Below are positions 51,101-61,452 of a stretch of DNA of 64,000 nucleotides, one piece after another. Under the pieces are notes generated by a model. The model was given only the letters and a program-made list of their open reading frames with translations, was not told the origin of the DNA and made no database searches. The stretch comes from Mycoplasmataceae bacterium (GTDB taxonomy: Bacteria > Bacillota_I > Bacilli_A > Mycoplasmatales > Mycoplasmoidaceae): the NCBI GenBank assembly GCA_020024755.1, contig JAHHTH010000002.1, forward strand, positions 186,001 through 250,000. Reading direction: 5' to 3'. How positions within the stretch are numbered: position 1 is the first letter of the stretch; each line of letters begins with the position of its first letter. Both the position numbers and the translations under genes were made by a program.

Positions 51101-54100
51101 TTGCTTCTCAATTTAAAGATGAAAGCAGCAATGGTTTAAGAGAAAAAATTTATCAAAAACGTGCTGAAATATTTAATGATTTAGATGAAAGAACTGATAG
51201 TACTAATAGAATCACTGGTGGTAATGACATCAAAGTTAGAACTGGTGAAGCAAATGATGCAAAAGGTACATTAGAAGTTTATGTAACTTTAAGTAAAGGT
51301 GCATGAGAAGATGGACACGTAAAGACAACAGAATTCTCACAAAAAATTATATTAAAAGGATTTAAGACTGATGGTAGAACAACAGTATTATCCAATAATA
51401 TCTGACCGATAAGTGGTGTAGAAAATATTAGTGCTGATACTATTAAAGATGAAACTACTAATCCAAAAATCAAAGAAGCTGTTTTAGGACAACTAAAACT
51501 TAACATCAAAAACTTAGTTGGTGCTAAAGATCCTAATTTATTAACAATGGATGATTTCTCATTCACAGTACAAGGACATGATAATTCAAATGGAACATTA
51601 ATCATTCAACTATCTGTTGCTAATGCTTGATGAAATAATGGAGTAGTTGACTCAAACCACAAAGAAACTATTACTTTATCAGGATTCAAAGTTACTGAAC
51701 CTACTGAGTTCTTAACTCCAACTGTTGACATTAATGCAGGTATCAATAAACCTACATCATCTCCAGAAATTAAATCAAGTATTGAAGACTATGTAGCAAA
51801 AAATCCTACTAAATTCTTCTCAGGAACTATTCCAACAGATTTAACTACTAGTGATGTAACAGTTACTATTAAAGAAGCTTTAAATGGAAAAGCAAAAATA
51901 ACTATTCAATTAAATAAATACTATGACAAGCGTGGTGATATTCAAAATTCACCTATGCCTGATGAATCACCAGTATTCACATTGACAGGATTTACAGTTG
52001 TGGATAGCACAGGATTCAATACAACAAACACAACTATTACATTACCTAGCAATGATGCTTTAGCTAATAAAGTTTCTAAAAATGTATTAGATGCTGATTT
52101 GATTAACTATATTGTGGCTCATAAAGATCAATTCTTTACTAATGCACCAGCTGAATTGAATTCAAGTGACATTGCTATTGAATCTAGAGTTAATAGTGAT
52201 GGATTAATTTCATTTAAAATAGCATTAAAGAAATATATTAGTTCTGAAACTGGTACAGTTGTTACAGGAGAAAAACTTCCAGGTTCTCCAACATTTATAA
52301 TTAAAGGATTTAGTATAAATGAACCAACTCCAGAACCACTTCCTCCAACTCCTCCAACTCCAGAACCACAACCAGAACCACAACCTCAACCAGAACCAGG
52401 TCCTAGTCCTGCACCTCAACCTCAACCTGATCCCAATCCAAATCCAAACCCTGCACCAAACCCAGGTCCAACTCCAACTCCAACACCTAATCCAAACCCA
52501 ATTGTCCCTTCTCCTGATGCAGGAACTGATTTAGGTAACTCTATCCCAAGTCTTAAACCAACACCAGGTCCAGATGGTCAACCAACATTAACTCCAAATG
52601 ATATTGTTAATGATCCAAATATTAAAGATGAAATTGGAAACGAAATTGTATCAGATCCAGATAAGTATTTCCCTGGCCAAGGTATTAATCCTGATGACAT
52701 CAATAAAGAAGATATTGTTATTAGACCAGACCCATCAAACCCAGGTGGTATTATCATTGATGTTCCAGTAACTAAACCAGATGGATCTATTGATAAACCA
52801 ACTATTAATATTGGAGGATTTAAACCAGCTCCAACTCCAACACCAGCACCTGGTCCAATTACTCCTCCAACTCCAGAACCACAACCTCAACCAGAACCAG
52901 GTCCTAGTCCTGCACCTCAACCTCAACCTGATCCCAATCCAAATCCAAACCCTGCACCAAACCCAGGCCCAACACCAAATCCTAATCCACAACCTGGACC
53001 AACTCCAACTCCAACACCTAATCCAAACCCAATTACTCCTGCTCCAGGAGCTGGTCAACAAATTGGTGGTAACGCTCCATCTAACTCACCAATTAAACCT
53101 GACAATAGACCAGGACATACAGTAGATGAAGTGGTTAATGACGAAACAGTTCATGGACAAATTAAGGATGATATTGTAGCTAACCAAGGTACTTACTTCC
53201 CTAACTTACCTCCTGAATCTCACATTGACAAAGATAATATTGTTATTAAACCTAACCCTTCTAAACCAGGAGAAATTATTGTTGAAGTTCCAGTAACTAA
53301 ACCAGATGGTTCTGTTGATAAGCCAACTATTAACATTGGTGGATTCAAACCAAGTCCAAACCCAGAACCAGCACCAAGTCCAAACCCAGGCCCAACACCA
53401 AATCCTAACCCAGCTCCAAACCCTGGACCAACACCTCAACCACAACCTCAACCACAACCTCAACCACATCCAAACCCAGGTCCAGCTCCAACACCTACAC
53501 CTGCTCCAAAACCTCAGGTAAATACAGGTAACCTTCAAAAAGAAGTTAAGAAAATTATTAATAATCAATTTAATGCTGACCTAAAAGCTGGTGGTAAGTA
53601 TCATGCAAATGCTATTGAAAAGATTAAGAGAATTGATATTAATAGCATTGTTCAAAATGCAATTCCAGGACAAACTAGAATTTCAGATGTAGTAATTACA
53701 GAATCTAATGGTTCATTCACTGTTCTTATTACATTCAGTGGATGAGATGGAAGTAGAAGTTTAGGTGAACACCAAGAAACAATTACTGGTTGTACAGCAA
53801 AACCAACTCCAAATATTAAACTTGATATTGACAAAGAAGAAAGTATCAAAAAAATATTAAGTCAATCAATCACAGAAACTGAAGCTTATAAAAAGAGATT
53901 AGGTAATGCAATCTATGATATCTTAAGAAAGAATTACTCTAATTTACCATATTGTGTTATCGATCAACTAAATGATCCTGCAATGAAAGAAGCAATTATC
54001 AATGCAGTAATTCAAGGTACTAAAAACAGTGATATTGTTATTGAAGATGGAAAAATTATAGGAAGTTCAACTGACTTCACAAAACTTAACCAAATTCTAC

Positions 54101-54345
54101 AAGGAATTGATGGTGATTTAGCTTTAGTTGATAAAAATGGTAAACAAATTAGCAAGTTATCATTTGAACAAGATAAACAATTAAAAGGATCAACTAATAA
54201 AATTCCTGAATGAGTAATTTATGTAGTAGTTGGTGCAAGTGCATTATTATTAATTGTTTTATTAATCTCATTAATTATTACTAAGAAGCGTAGATACTAT
54301 GCTGCTGGTGGTGATGACGAATTTGAAGAATTATTAGAAGTATAA
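45157..54345 (+). CDS. Giant repeat-domain surface protein 3 with Pro-rich stalk
   Basis: The 3062-aa frame is continuous with TGA = Trp; I read the gaps and found no other stop. It has an N-terminal signal (I-I-G-V-S-S-L-L-L-S) without a lipobox and, near the C-terminus, a helix (W-V-I-Y-V-V-V-G-A-S-A-L-L-L) followed by K-K-R-R and an acidic tail. Up to about residue 2050 it consists of beta-rich modules marked by K-P-T-x-x-D-V-x-V, A-E-I-F-N-D-L-D-E, V-Y-V-T-L-x-K-G-A-W and L-T-G-F-K-K. Then come three Pro-rich tracts separated by two related 85-aa modules (V-P-V-T-K-P-D-G-S and I-N-I-G-G-F-K-P), and a last module. Surface adhesin or structural role is inferred. It is the largest gene in the window. 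Confidence 0.88.
46696..51300 (+). repeat. Tandem modules in giant gene 3
   Basis: The Gly-Ala-Trp landmark after the T-L-x-K strand recurs at 46696 (R-G-A-W), 48028, 49387, 50047, 50680 and 51298. Spacing is 444, 453, 220, 211 and 206 codons. The first two intervals are therefore double units (the basic roughly 210-aa module plus an extra roughly 240-aa module), and the later ones are single. Copies are clearly related but not identical. Confidence 0.8.
52321..53517 (+). repeat. Pro-rich repeats with a 95-bp perfect direct repeat
   Basis: Three Pro-rich tracts (about 52321-52512, 52819-53046 and 53347-53517) are rich in P-x-P, P-N-P and P-Q-P. The segments 52372-52466 and 52873-52967 are identical over 95 bases and lie 501 bases (167 codons) apart, in frame. 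The intervening modules 52560-52818 and 53090-53346 are also related to each other. Confidence 0.9.
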
Positions 54346-54367
54346 GATTATAACAAATTTATTATTA

Positions 54368-54415
54368 ATATACTTTTAGAGCAATCTAAAGATATACTTT
54401 TAGAGCAATCTAAAG
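54368..54415 (+). repeat. Tandem 24-bp hairpin repeat, possible double terminator
   Basis: Two identical 24-base units (54368-54391 and 54392-54415) each contain TTTAGA and TCTAAA flanking GCAA, so each can form a short hairpin. The second is followed by GTATATTTTTAATTT. They lie 23 bases after giant gene 3 and probably act in termination. Confidence 0.7.
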
Positions 54416-54453
54416 GTATATTTTTAATTTCAGTGTGTTTTACCGAATAAAAG

Positions 54454-54636
54454 TATAATATAGCCCTTCTAAATAATCTTTGGGTCATATCTATATACTT
54501 TGTTCTAAAAACATTGCTACGACAATCTTTTAGTAATTTTAGTTAATACTTTTTAAGTCCTAAAAGAATTCATTAGCCAAATCTTGCTGTTAATATAAAA
54601 GGTATGATTAATTAGTGTAATCACCTATTTTTAATT
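54454..54636 (+). promoter_or_regulatory. Candidate leader or small RNA before argS
   Basis: A TATAAT at 54454-54459 has no gene behind it. About 140 bases later a GGT(AT)GATTA/TAATCACC stem (54601-54625, two bases bulged) is followed by TATTTTTAATT, like a terminator or attenuator, 40 bases before argS. No open frame of note lies between. It lacks the conserved T-box antiterminator sequence. Together with the 24-bp repeats this explains most of the 320-base gap. Confidence 0.35.
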
Positions 54637-54665
54637 ATGGTATAGTTATACTATAGGAGATTATT

Positions 54666-56312
54666 ATGATTATAGACTTAATTAAAAAAGACATAGATGC
54701 TTGTCTAAAGAAACATGAAAAGACTTGTACTAACTATGTAATCGAAAAAGCAAAAAATAAAGAATTTGGAGACATTAGTACTAATGTTGCTCTAATTTCA
54801 TCAAAAGAATTTAAGAAAAATCCAATGGAAACTGCTCAAATCATTGTAGATTCATTAGATAAATCTTTATTTTCTGAAGTAACAATCACTAAACCAGGGT
54901 TTATTAACTTTAAATTAGGAAATAAACTAATTGATAATGTGATGAATGAAGTTTTAAGTCGAGCAAATAATTATGGTAAATTCCCTCATAAGAATAAAAA
55001 ATATTCAGTAGAATACGTTTCAGCTAACCCAACTGGACTATTACACATTGGGCATGCTAGAAATGCTGTTCTTGGATCTTGTATCATTAATTTGTTACAG
55101 TGATATGGATATGATACTGTAAGTGAATATGTAGTAAATGATGCTGGTAACCAAATGAATAATTTAGCTACTGCTGTATTGATTAGATATCAAGAATTAT
55201 TTGGTATGGATGTTAAACTTCCAGAAGACTCATACCATGGAGAAGAAATTATTGATGTTGCTAAAGCTTTAAAAGCTAAATTTGGTGACAAATATAAAGA
55301 TGTTAAATTAGAATCAGAACATCAATGAATTGCTGATGAAACAATCAGACATGATATTAGATGATTTGCAAGAGATATGCTTTTAGAAATTATTAAAGAT
55401 GATTTAAAAAAGCTAGGTGTTGAAATTGAATTATACTTCAGTGAATGAACACTTCATGAAAATAAAATGGTTGATAAAATGATCGACAAGTTATTAGATA
55501 AGAAAGTTGCTTACAAGAAAGATGGAGCAATTTGACTAGAAACAACTAAGTATGGCGATGACAAAGATAGAGTTTTAATCAAATCTGACGGTGTACCAAC
55601 TTACTTTGCACCTGATATTGTTTATCATAATCATAAATGAACAACTAATGGAACTGATATCTTAATTAACATTTGAGGTGCTGACCACTATTCTTATATC
55701 TCAAGAATGAAAATTGCAATGCAATGTTTAGGTTACAATCCAGATGATTTAATTGTTGTATGTATGCAAATGGTTAAATTAATGAAAGATGGCAAAGAAT
55801 TTAAGATGAGTAAAAGAACTGGAAACTCTTTAACTACAAGAGATCTAGTTGAAGCTCTAGGAAAAGATGTTGCTAGATGATATTTAGTATCTCAATCAGC
55901 TAACAACCACATTATTATTGACGTAGATGAAGCTACAACTAAATCTAATAATAATCCAATATTCTATGTACAATATGCACATGCAAGAGCAAATCAATTA
56001 TTAAATAAACAAAAAATGGATATGCCTAAAGACTTTAGCGGCTTAACAAGTGATATTGAAAGAGAAATTATTTCAGAACTTGGTTTCTTTACTTATACTA
56101 TTGAAAATTGTGCTACTACATATGAACCATACAAAATGACAGTATATCTAACTAACTTAGCTAGATTATTCCACTCTTACTATTCAAATACAAAAATCTT
56201 TGATGATGCAAATAAGATTGCAAACCAACAATATTACTTGATTGCAGCAATGAAACAAGTAATCAATAATGGTTTAAGAATCCTAGGAATAGATCCAATC
56301 GAAAAAATGTAA
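54666..56312 (+). CDS. argS: Arginyl-tRNA synthetase
   Basis: This is a class I synthetase charging tRNA-Arg. The 548-aa protein has the N-terminal Add-1 domain with [10 protein letters not shown], the S-A-N-P-T-G and H-I-G-H motif at 127-130, and K-M-S-K-R at 380-384. The DALR anticodon-binding domain closes the C-terminus (Y-A-H-A-R, then the [12 protein letters not shown] segment). AGGAG precedes the ATG, and a TATAGT or TATACT -10 (54641-54652) lies close upstream. Confidence 0.97.
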
Positions 56313-56318
56313 AAATTT

Positions 56319-56350
56319 CAATATCATTATTATTTATAATAATGATATTG
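56319..56350 (+). terminator. Hairpin after argS
   Basis: A perfect 14-base-pair inverted repeat (56319-56332 with 56337-56350) with a TTTA loop begins 7 bases after the argS stop. It is A/T-rich and not followed by a T run, so it is a terminator of uncertain strength or an mRNA-end stabilising hairpin. Confidence 0.55.
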
Positions 56351-56407
56351 CATTAAAAGTATTCGTTTTTCTTGCAAAAATCCTTCTCAAAAAAGAGAAA
56401 AATAGCA

Positions 56408-56413
56408 TATAAT
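56408..56413 (+). promoter_or_regulatory. -10 box of the 212-aa unknown gene
   Basis: A perfect TATAAT lies 60 bases before the ATG at 56474. The roughly 55-base leader contains a 6-base-pair hairpin (CATAAG 56426-56431 with CTTATG 56439-56444) and a strong AAAGGGAG. Confidence 0.6.
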
Positions 56414-56473
56414 TAATGTTGTATTCATAAGCAGTTCACTTATGTTGCAAAAAAACTAGAAAAGGGAGTTTTT

Positions 56474-57112
56474 ATGAATTTTATTGACAATCAGTTAAAT
56501 TATTTTAGTAAGAAAAACGAAAACAGTATTCTTATTAGTAATGAAGAACTATACGCTTACCTATTAAGTAGAGAAGCTTCAGGTGAAATGATTACTTATG
56601 AAGAAATTAAATGAATCATTTCTTTAGTTCAACAAAACACAATTATCCAAACTTCTTGATCAATGAGACGTGAAGGTATGTGAAATGAAAGAGAAAGATG
56701 ATTAGTATCTATCCAAGAAGGTCACTTATTATTAGACTGAAAACGTATGGAAGAAACTATGAAAGATAAACTTGAATTATTATTCAATGAAAATATCTAC
56801 CACCAAGAATTAAAACCTACATGAAAAATTAACTCATTCATTGGTTTATTATTAAACACTGGTGAAACATACGAAGACAACACATACTTATTACATGACT
56901 TATTCATCAGAAGAAACAAAGATGAAGACTACATGGAAGTTAGAAAATTATTACAAGACTACTGTGTTGCAGTTAAAAAACACGTTGGTACTTACCGTGC
57001 TACTATCAATGGTCAACTTATTGACTACAGAGAATTCGATGAAGCTATGGAAGAATCAACTTCAGCAACTATTAACCAATCAGTTAAGAACGCTAAACCT
57101 ATCGAAGGATAA
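56474..57112 (+). CDS. Unidentified soluble protein, probably highly expressed
   Basis: The 212-aa protein is acidic, mostly helical by composition, without signal peptide or membrane segment, and holds six Trp all encoded by TGA. I do not recognise a family. It has its own promoter, strong Shine-Dalgarno (AAGGGAG) and strong terminator. Its codon choice favours C-ending Tyr, Asn, Asp, His, Phe and Ile codons and CGT for Arg, as rpoB does. That suggests an abundant protein. The Arg-rich segment (M-R-R-E-G-M-W-N-E-R-E-R) and the C-terminal Ser/Lys tail are the only notable patches. The neighbours argS and secDF give no clear hint. Confidence 0.85.
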
Positions 57113-57147
57113 TTATTTAAATAATTATTTAAGATCAAAAACAATAG

Positions 57148-57180
57148 AAATAAAAATGGGGCAAAACCCCATTTTTATTT
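57148..57180 (+). terminator. Strong terminator
   Basis: A 14-base-pair stem (57148-57161 with 57167-57180) with four G-C pairs at the loop end is flanked by A and T runs. It ends the transcript of the 212-aa gene. Confidence 0.92.
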
Positions 57181-57200
57181 TGCTATCCAATTAAAAATGA

Positions 57201-57206
57201 TATAAT
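57201..57206 (+). promoter_or_regulatory. -10 box of secDF
   Basis: TATAAT ends 15 bases before the ATG at 57222, with no Shine-Dalgarno, so the leader is about 8 bases at most. Confidence 0.5.
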
Positions 57207-57221
57207 ATACAAGTATATTAT

Positions 57222-60200
57222 ATGAAATCGAAAAAGAAGTTTAATTGAAAGAAGTTTTTGGGCTTCAGTACAGCGATTCTATTAACAGCAGGTTCTTTAA
57301 CAGGAATCGGTTTTGGTGCTTATAACATTGCTAAAAAAACTAATATTTCAAGTGACTTTAGAGAAGGTCGTACTTTTGAACTTCAATTAAGATTATTTAA
57401 AAACAACGAAAGTAGTACGACTCAAGTACAAGTTGATCCAAATACAAATAAACCTATCCCAATTTATCCTGACAGAGCAACTGTAGAAGAAAATGTAAAA
57501 AAATCTGCATCATATTTAACTTCATTACTTGAACAAAAAGGTTTAACTAACATAAGCGTTAGTTATGGTTTTGGATATATACAAAATAATCAAAAATTAG
57601 GTGATGGTAGTACATTAGTTTTTGAAAATGGTAGAGAACCAATTGTAACTCTTTATGCAAAGTTTGAAAATTCTACTTCTGCTTTTGGATTAGAAGATAT
57701 TGATAAAGTTGAAAACCAATATATTAACGATAAAAAAGTTTATACAGCATTAAGTGATTCTCCACTTTATGAACTTGAAGCAGTTAAGCCATCTTATAAT
57801 GGAGTAATTAGCCAAAATGGTGTACCTACAGGTAAAGCTAGTGAAACTGGTAGAACTGGTACTCTTTATGTTGATGATAGAAAACAACCAATTTCTAATG
57901 ACGTTGCTGATACATTAAGTATTTTAAATACTGATATGTTAAAAGACGGTAACATAGGTGAATTTAAATTAAAATCTGGTAAGATGTCTACTGCTGATGT
58001 TGGATTAACAATTGATCCTAAAAATCCAATTGGTGCAAAATATTTCAACTCATGAGCATTTGGTGAAGACTATGCTAAAAATGTTGAAGCTAAACGTTTA
58101 GATGATAAAGACTTACACGAACAAGAAGCACAAGACTCGCTTGAAAACTCTGGTGAACCTCAACCTGCAGCTAGAGAAGGTGCTGATCCATCTAAGCCAC
58201 AAGAACCAACACGTGATCAAAAATTTGTTACAACACAAACATGAATTATTTGAAAAAATAAACCAGGTTTAATAAATTACTTAAACACATTAATTACATT
58301 GTGATATTACAACGTTTATGCTAATAATGTCCAAGCTCTTCCGCAATCAGATGGTAGTGATAAAGAAGCTATTTTAGCTAAACTATTCCCAACAGGTGAT
58401 ACACAATATCCGAATGGTGTTGATAAAGATACTAGAAACAATATTAATAAAGTAATTAACTCTTTAACAGACACTGAAAAATCATTTATTGCTTGATATG
58501 CCTCAAATGGAGATAAAGATGGCATAGGTGGCCCTACTTCTTGAACACCAAAATTAATTGATGAAGATAGTTTAATCCCAACTATTTATAACTTCTATAA
58601 CTCACCAATATACAGTCCAGTTAAACCTAATAATTATAATGATTTTCCAAATGATTACCAATATGGTGTTAGTGAAGCTTCTAAGTGTGGATGATGATGA
58701 TTAGATTCAAGATGTAGTGATCTAAATGAATTTATTGGTGCGTATTATGGTGGAACAATAGACTTTAGAAACTTCAATACTCACTTCGAAGATCCAAATG
58801 ATCCAAAAGAAAAACAAGAAGGTGATACTGAAGATCCAATTCCAGATCCATATAATGTAAGTTCCTATAAAATAGATGCTAATGATTATAACAGTACACC
58901 AAAATTGCTGATCGAAAAATGAAAGAATAGTATTTATAAATTTCCTGTTATTCATACTCAAAGTCAACAATTGATTACTAATTGACGAACAATAAGTAAT
59001 CTAAAAACAGAAATTACTAATATTTACACTAATAATAAAGTAGATTCTAATGCTACATGTAATAAAGATGAAAAGATTACAGATACACTTATTAGAGAAA
59101 AATGAGATAGAGTAAAAAGTGGTTCTGAGAAGTTCACTAAGTGTGAGTATGATTTCATTAAAAAACAATTTGCACAAGCTCACTTTGGACCAACTTCACT
59201 TTATTCTGAACAATATAAGAGTCCTGCTACAATTAACAAATCTATTGGTGGTTTAAATCCGTTATATGTACTATTGATAATTATTAGTATCATAGTATTC
59301 CTAGTAGGTGTATTTATTTCTTGAAGATATCGTATTCCTGGAATCTTCTCATTCATTATTTCTGGTATTGTCTTTGTTTGTAGTATGGCAATCTATAATT
59401 TATATGGATTTGTATTCTCATTCTACAGCTTGCTAGCATTAGCAATTAGTACCTTCATCTCATTCATTACTCCATCATTCTTATTTAAGAATATTGAAAA
59501 GGAAATTAGTGAAGGTTCTACATTAAGTGCAGCTATCATTAAATCTACTAAGAAATATTGAAAACTATCTCTAGATATTCATATTATGGGTATCTTATCA
59601 TCGTTAGCGTTCCTATTCTTTGGAAAAACAGGAAACGTTAACTTCGGATCGATGCTAGTAATTAGTATCTTCCTATCATTCATCCTGAGTGGTATGATAT
59701 TCTTCATCTTATTGCTCTACTATGTATATGTGGTTCGTTTTGAATTCACAGGATGATTTATTTCAAACAAGTTATACTTAAAACTTAGAAATACCAACTT
59801 TGGTACTAAGAAAAAAATTAAATTCTTTAATAGTGTTTCTTTCTTTAACAAATGAGACTACTATGTTGTTGGTGGATTATTCTTATTAGGAATCGTTGGT
59901 GTTATTGTACTTGGTGTACATGGTCCATTCTTCTCAATCGATTTCAGTTCATCTAACATCTTAATCATTAATAACTTTAACCAATTTAATATAACAACTA
60001 ATGATGTAATGAACCAATTAGGTATTAGTTCAATTAACAACTATATTAGTGATAACCAATTAGTTATTTATACAATTAATAAAGTAGATCTAAATAGTGC
60101 TTCAAACTCATTAGTAGAATTAGTGTTAAGCAAGAACTCAGGTAATTCTGAAGCTAACCAATTAGCTAACCAAATTGCATCTAATTTATTAGTAACAACT

Positions 60201-60818
60201 CTAACAAGCGAAAGTGCATTAAAGATTGTAACTAATGCAATCGCATGTGCTGGTATTGCAATTGGATTCTGTGCTATCTGAGCACTATTCAGCTTAAATG
60301 TTATTTCAATTATTCCGCTAGCATTAAACCAAGTTATGACTATGATTTTAGTAATTGGTTTATTAACTCTATGTTGTATCCCAGTTGATATCAACATTGT
60401 TCCAGTTCTAGTGTTTGTATTTATGATGAATACAGTATTCTCTACAGCTATGTTAAGTTCTATTAAACAAAGTTGAGATAGAAAACGTTCTATTAATAAA
60501 AATGACCTTGCATTGCTATTCAATAACATTATTTCAAAAACTAACCTAAACTATGTATACATCTTAGGTTTAATCTTGTTATTTGCAATCTTAGGATTAT
60601 TTAGTTCAGTATCATTAATCTTCTGTTTCTTAGTATTAATCTTTAGTGTAATTTATATGTTCTTCTTCAATGGAAAAATATTAATTACTTCGCTATATGG
60701 ATGTGTACTATTAAGAAATATCTTCAATAAGGAATTAAAGATATCAAGAATTCATGATCGTAAAGTACATGAATATGATGATGTAAATGAACAAAGAATT
60801 GTGGGTATCAATTGTTAG
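57222..60818 (+). CDS. secDF: Fused SecDF protein-export membrane protein
   Basis: SecDF assists Sec translocation with the proton gradient. The 1198-aa protein has an N-terminal helix, a large extracytoplasmic region (to about residue 680), a block of helices (L-L-A-L-A-I-S-T-F-I-S-F-I ... K-N-I-E-K-E-I-S-E-G-S), then a second half with I-D-F-S-S-S-N replacing the usual SecF G-x-D-F-x-G-G, a smaller ectodomain and five or six more helices. It is divergent and its first ectodomain is far larger than in Bacillus SecDF, with W-W-W and Asp/Pro-rich patches. The downstream apt mirrors the secDF-apt order of other mycoplasmas and Bacillus, supporting the call. Confidence 0.8.
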
Positions 60819-60829
60819 GAGTAAATTAA

Positions 60830-61354
60830 ATGAATGATACAGTAAATAAACTTAAGGAAACTATCCTTGCTGTCAAGGATTTTCCGAAACCAGGTATTAT
60901 CTTTAGGGATGTAACACCTTTATTTGCTAAACCAGATTTAGTTAATGAAGTAATTGATATCTTTGCATCTCATTTAAAAGATAAAAAAATTGATGCTATT
61001 GTTGGAGTTGAATCTAGAGGGTATTTATTTGGAGTGCCACTAGCACTTAAATTAAATAAACCATTCATTCTAGTTCGTAAACCAAACAAACTACCTAGAC
61101 CAACAATTAAGCAAGAATTTGATCTTGAATATGGTTCAAGTACATTAGAAGTTCAAATTGGTGATATTAAACCAGGATGAAATGTATGTGTAATTGATGA
61201 CTTATTAGCAACTGGTGGTACTATTAATGCTACTGAAAAACTAGTTGCTCAGTCAGAAGCTAAAACTGCATGTGCATTATTCTTAATTGAACTTGAAGCC
61301 TTAAAAGGAAGATCAAATGTACAATCAGAAGTATTTAGTATCTTAAAATATTAA
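60830..61354 (+). CDS. apt: Adenine phosphoribosyltransferase
   Basis: It salvages adenine to AMP using PRPP. The 174-aa protein has F-P-K-P-G-I-I-F-R-D-V-T-P-L near the N-terminus, V-E-S-R-G-Y-L-F-G, R-K-P-N-K-L-P and the PRPP-binding V-I-D-D-L-L-A-T-G-G-T. It starts 11 bases after secDF and ends at a strong terminator. Confidence 0.97.
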
Positions 61355-61374
61355 TACTTTATTAAAACTCACAA

Positions 61375-61403
61375 AAAAAGACTAGACTTATTCTAGTCTT
61401 TTT
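61375..61403 (+). terminator. Terminator of secDF-apt
   Basis: A 12-base-pair stem (61375-61386 with 61392-61403) with a 5-base loop and terminal T run. Confidence 0.92.
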
Positions 61404-61440
61404 CATTCTAATCTGCATATCAAACAACCAGCAATTATAA

Positions 61441-61446
61441 TATAAT
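61441..61446 (+). promoter_or_regulatory. -10 box of dnaG
   Basis: TATAAT ends 6 bases before the ATG at 61453, the spacing at which transcription would begin on the start codon itself. No Shine-Dalgarno is present. Confidence 0.6.
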
Positions 61447-61452
61447 AATTGT

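Noticed and set aside
52321..53517. Possible CRISPR array
   Set aside because: Repeats are irregular, lie in frame in a coding region and there are no unique spacers of constant length or cas genes.
52225..53568. Long open frames in other frames and on the minus strand across the Pro-rich region
   Set aside because: They arise from the repeated CCA/CCT codons, giving low-complexity Gln/Leu/His or Trp/Arg translations with no start signals.
22835..54345. Apparent chains of short genes inside the giant loci under the standard code
   Set aside because: The breaks are all TGA. With TGA = Trp the frames are continuous and the modules run across the breaks, so these are not pseudogenes or gene fragments.
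54454..54665. T-box riboswitch for argS
   Set aside because: The conserved T-box antiterminator sequence and a specifier loop are not visible.
56862..57194. Alternative-frame open frame within the 212-aa gene
   Set aside because: It overlaps a gene with clear promoter, Shine-Dalgarno and codon bias, runs into the terminator, and has low-complexity composition.
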